The notes under the pieces: generated by a model | Databases searched by the model: none | Seen by the model: the letters and a program-made list of their open reading frames with translations, nothing else | Told to the model about the DNA's origin: nothing | Program-made: the position numbers and the translations under genes | In this document: piece after piece, positions 34,062-35,679 of the stretch | How the letters are laid out: each line of letters starts with the position of its first letter | Numbering within the stretch: the stretch's first letter is position 1 | Assembly (NCBI GenBank): GCA_031276175.1 | Contig: JAISNP010000113.1 | Coordinates: forward strand, 1-35,679 | DNA length: 35,679 nucleotides | Direction of reading: 5' to 3' | Origin: Tannerella sp. | GTDB lineage: Bacteria > Bacteroidota > Bacteroidia > Bacteroidales > Tannerellaceae

Positions 34062-35131
34062 AAATTCGCTTGCTTGACGTCCGTTCCGTCGGCCAGATGC
34101 TCGTTGCCGCTGTAAATGATCTCGTCGCCCTCACGAAGCGTTTCGCCGGTCACGGTGTAGTGCGTCGCATTTTCGAAGCCGGTCGTCACATAGTGCCATG
34201 CCGCTTTCCCGTCCTTGTATGCAAACACCACCTGCTTACCCGTGCGCAGGACAACGGCCGTTTTCGGTATCACCCACTGCTTGCCCAGCGAGCGGAAGAT
34301 GCTTATGCGCACGTTCATCCCGTTGAACAGTTTCGGATGCGGCCGGATGGCGGCTTTCACGCGCACGGCGCCTTCCCTGTCTACGTTCGGATTGATGCTT
34401 GCGATGCTTCCCGTCGATTCGACATCGGGCGAAGCATACGCCTGTATTTTCACCTTATCGCCGGGTTTTATCAGGGGAAGTTCGTTTTCGAGGATAGTGA
34501 AATCCACCTCCGGCTCTCCGTCGCCGATGATGATGCAAAACGGCTCCGAAGCGTCGACGGCACAGTACGGCTTGGAGAAAAGATCGGCCACCGTGCCCGA
34601 CACCGGCGTGCGAAGCGTGGCATTATCAAGATTGTATTTCGCAAGATCATACTGAATCCCGGCGCTGTTATACCCGCTGCGGATATGGGCAAGCCTCAGC
34701 ATATCCTGCGGTATGGAGGCCGTATCGGCGAGCGAATAGCCCTGACCGATCAACACGTCCTGCAATTCAAGATAAGCCTTTTGAAGATTATCTTCCGCCT
34801 GCCGTAAGTTGTTGGAAAGATGAAACGTGTCGAGCATGGCTATTTCCGCGCCTTTCGCCACGCGGTCGCCGTTTTTCACAAATATGCGAACCGGCACATT
34901 CCCCGACGACAGCGACGCAAATTGCAACTCGGCTATCTGCCGTGCGCCGATACGCCCGTTGCTCACTAATTCGTGTTCGAAATCGACGGTACGCAACGTC
35001 GTTGTCCGCACCTCTGTTTCTTCCGTCGGAAGCACGATACCGACCGAATCTTCATTGCCCTCACTCTTTTTTTGTTCGCAGCCGACCACTCCCGCGATAA
35101 GAAATACACATGCAAAAATTATCCGCTTCAT
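34058..35131 (-). CDS. RND efflux periplasmic adaptor lipoprotein
   Basis: The 357-residue membrane fusion protein has a lipoprotein signal (MKRIIFACVFLIAGVVG, Cys at 18) and an acidic linker. The barrel-sandwich halves are RIGARQIAELQFASLSSGNV with VRIFVKNGDRVAKGAEIAML, and later TLRTPVSGTVADLFSKPYCA. A helical hairpin (about 105-155) lies between, then the beta barrel with INPNVDREGAVRVKAAIRPH and a membrane-proximal domain. It links the inner-membrane permease to the TolC channel. It is the first gene of the operon and the only adaptor, so it may serve both permeases. A good promoter lies 38 nt upstream. Confidence 0.92.
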   Translation of the reverse strand: MKRIIFACVFLIAGVVGCEQKKSEGNEDSVGIVLPTEETEVRTTTLRTVDFEHELVSNGRIGARQIAELQFASLSSGNVPVRIFVKNGDRVAKGAEIAMLDTFHLSNNLRQAEDNLQKAYLELQDVLIGQGYSLADTASIPQDMLRLAHIRSGYNSAGIQYDLAKYNLDNATLRTPVSGTVADLFSKPYCAVDASEPFCIIIGDGEPEVDFTILENELPLIKPGDKVKIQAYASPDVESTGSIASINPNVDREGAVRVKAAIRPHPKLFNGMNVRISIFRSLGKQWVIPKTAVVLRTGKQVVFAYKDGKAAWHYVTTGFENATHYTVTGETLREGDEIIYSGNEHLADGTDVKQANL

Positions 35132-35168
35132 ATGTCCCCGATTTAGTTTAACTTAAATGAACGATTTG

Positions 35169-35197
35169 CAAATGTAGAACAAATAATTATACCGCAA
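35169..35197 (-). promoter_or_regulatory. Promoter of the six-gene efflux operon
   Basis: The minus strand has TTG (35197-35195) and TACATTTG (35176-35169, exact TAnnTTTG) with 18 bp between. The leader to the ATG at 35131 is about 30 nt and includes a GGGGA near the start codon. No local regulator gene is present in the window. Confidence 0.65.
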
Positions 35198-35378
35198 GTT
35201 TTTTTTTCGCTGTTTTGTATGAAAAATAATAATCCTGATGAAGCTTGTTTACGGACTGTCCCAAAAGCGCTCCGATGACGCCGTTCGGACGGATTTTCGC
35301 GGATTCCCGTACACGCACGACTTCTGTCTGTTGTTACGTAATAAGAATCTGCGTGATCTGCGTGCTGAAGACTTTTTA

Positions 35379-35679
35379 GACAATTCCATATTTCCAATTG
35401 TTTTTGCGGAATTGTCCATGGACAATTTCATTTTTCCAACTGTTTTTGCGGAATTGTCCATGGACAATTCCATATTTCCAACTGTTTTTGCGGAATTGTC
35501 CATGGACAATTCCATATTTCCAATTGTTTTTGCGGAATTGTCCATGGACAGTTCCATGTTTCCAACTGTTTTTGCGGAATTGTCCATGGACAATTCCATG
35601 TTTCCAACTGTTTTTGCGGAATTGTCCATGGACAGTTCCATGTTTCCAACTGTTTTTGCGGAATTGTCCATGGACAGTT
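35379..35679. repeat. Tandem array 3: 42-bp units, each with a long palindrome
   Basis: Seven full units (35379, 35421, 35463, 35505, 35547, 35589 and 35631) and a partial eighth are cut by the window end. Each unit is exactly 42 bp, twice 21. The junction of neighbouring units carries a palindrome centred on CCATGG, with half-site GGAATTGTCCA. It is a perfect 22-bp palindrome at three junctions and one base short at most others (ATTTC or AGTTC variants). Between palindromes lies TTTCCAACTGTTTTTGC. Frames through it on the minus strand (MELSMDNSAKTVGN repeats) follow from the 42-bp period and are not taken as coding. It lies upstream of the efflux operon promoter, about 180 bp away. Confidence 0.93.

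Overview
The window looks like a piece of a Bacteroidota (order Bacteroidales) chromosome. Many gene starts are preceded by the Bacteroidetes housekeeping promoter signature TAnnTTTG, several with a TTG about 18-20 bp further upstream. Shine-Dalgarno sequences are mostly weak and A-rich. The gene families also fit: a carboxypeptidase-regulatory-like TonB receptor, DUF6132 and DUF6249 proteins, 6-bladed beta-propeller lipoproteins, and a sodium-pumping methylmalonyl-CoA decarboxylase whose gamma-like subunit carries a lamin-tail domain. Base composition is moderate to GC-rich in most genes. It is visibly AT-richer in two accessory genes: the propeller lipoprotein at 22.7-23.9 kb and the hydrolase lipoprotein at 30.2-31.0 kb.

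Layout. 0-1.6 kb: the end of an M14-like carboxypeptidase, then a small redox operon (DUF6132 membrane protein, thioredoxin-fold lipoprotein, minimal ferredoxin, MarR regulator). 1.6-4.4 kb: a TonB-dependent receptor with a His-rich membrane protein upstream (minus strand). 4.4-6.5 kb: a gene-poor stretch with a structured inverted repeat, an AraC regulator and a decayed gene. 6.5-10.5 kb: a YfcE-type phosphoesterase divergent from polyphosphate kinase ppk1, whose 3' end overlaps a convergent RNA m5C methyltransferase. 10.6-13.2 kb: a DUF6249 protein behind an ECF-sigma-like promoter, then rplY/ctc-pth-S4 (minus strand). 13.4-18.0 kb: the methylmalonyl-CoA epimerase and decarboxylase operon (mce, mmdA, oadG-like, mmdC, mmdB), which would complete the succinate-to-propionate pathway and pump Na+. 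18.4-21.9 kb: a long bifunctional PutA. 22.1-25.4 kb: a secreted hypothetical protein and two convergent beta-propeller lipoproteins. 24.2-35.1 kb: a tightly packed six-gene minus-strand operon encoding adaptor, RND permease 1, alpha/beta-hydrolase lipoprotein, TolC-like channel, divergent RND permease 2 and beta-propeller lipoprotein. Successive genes overlap or are separated by at most 9 bp.

Two things stand out as possibly undescribed. First, three intergenic tandem arrays of unrelated sequence (11.1-11.4, 18.13-18.26 and 35.38-35.68 kb) all have periods of exactly 21 or 42 bp. These are two and four turns of B-DNA, so every copy faces the same side of the helix. Two of the arrays lie between convergent genes, and the third carries a 20-22 bp palindrome in each unit. 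Second, the efflux operon pairs two different RND pumps with one adaptor and one channel, and adds two lipoproteins that are not standard efflux parts, one of them from visibly AT-richer DNA. All functional assignments come from reading the sequence and recalling family features; no search was run.
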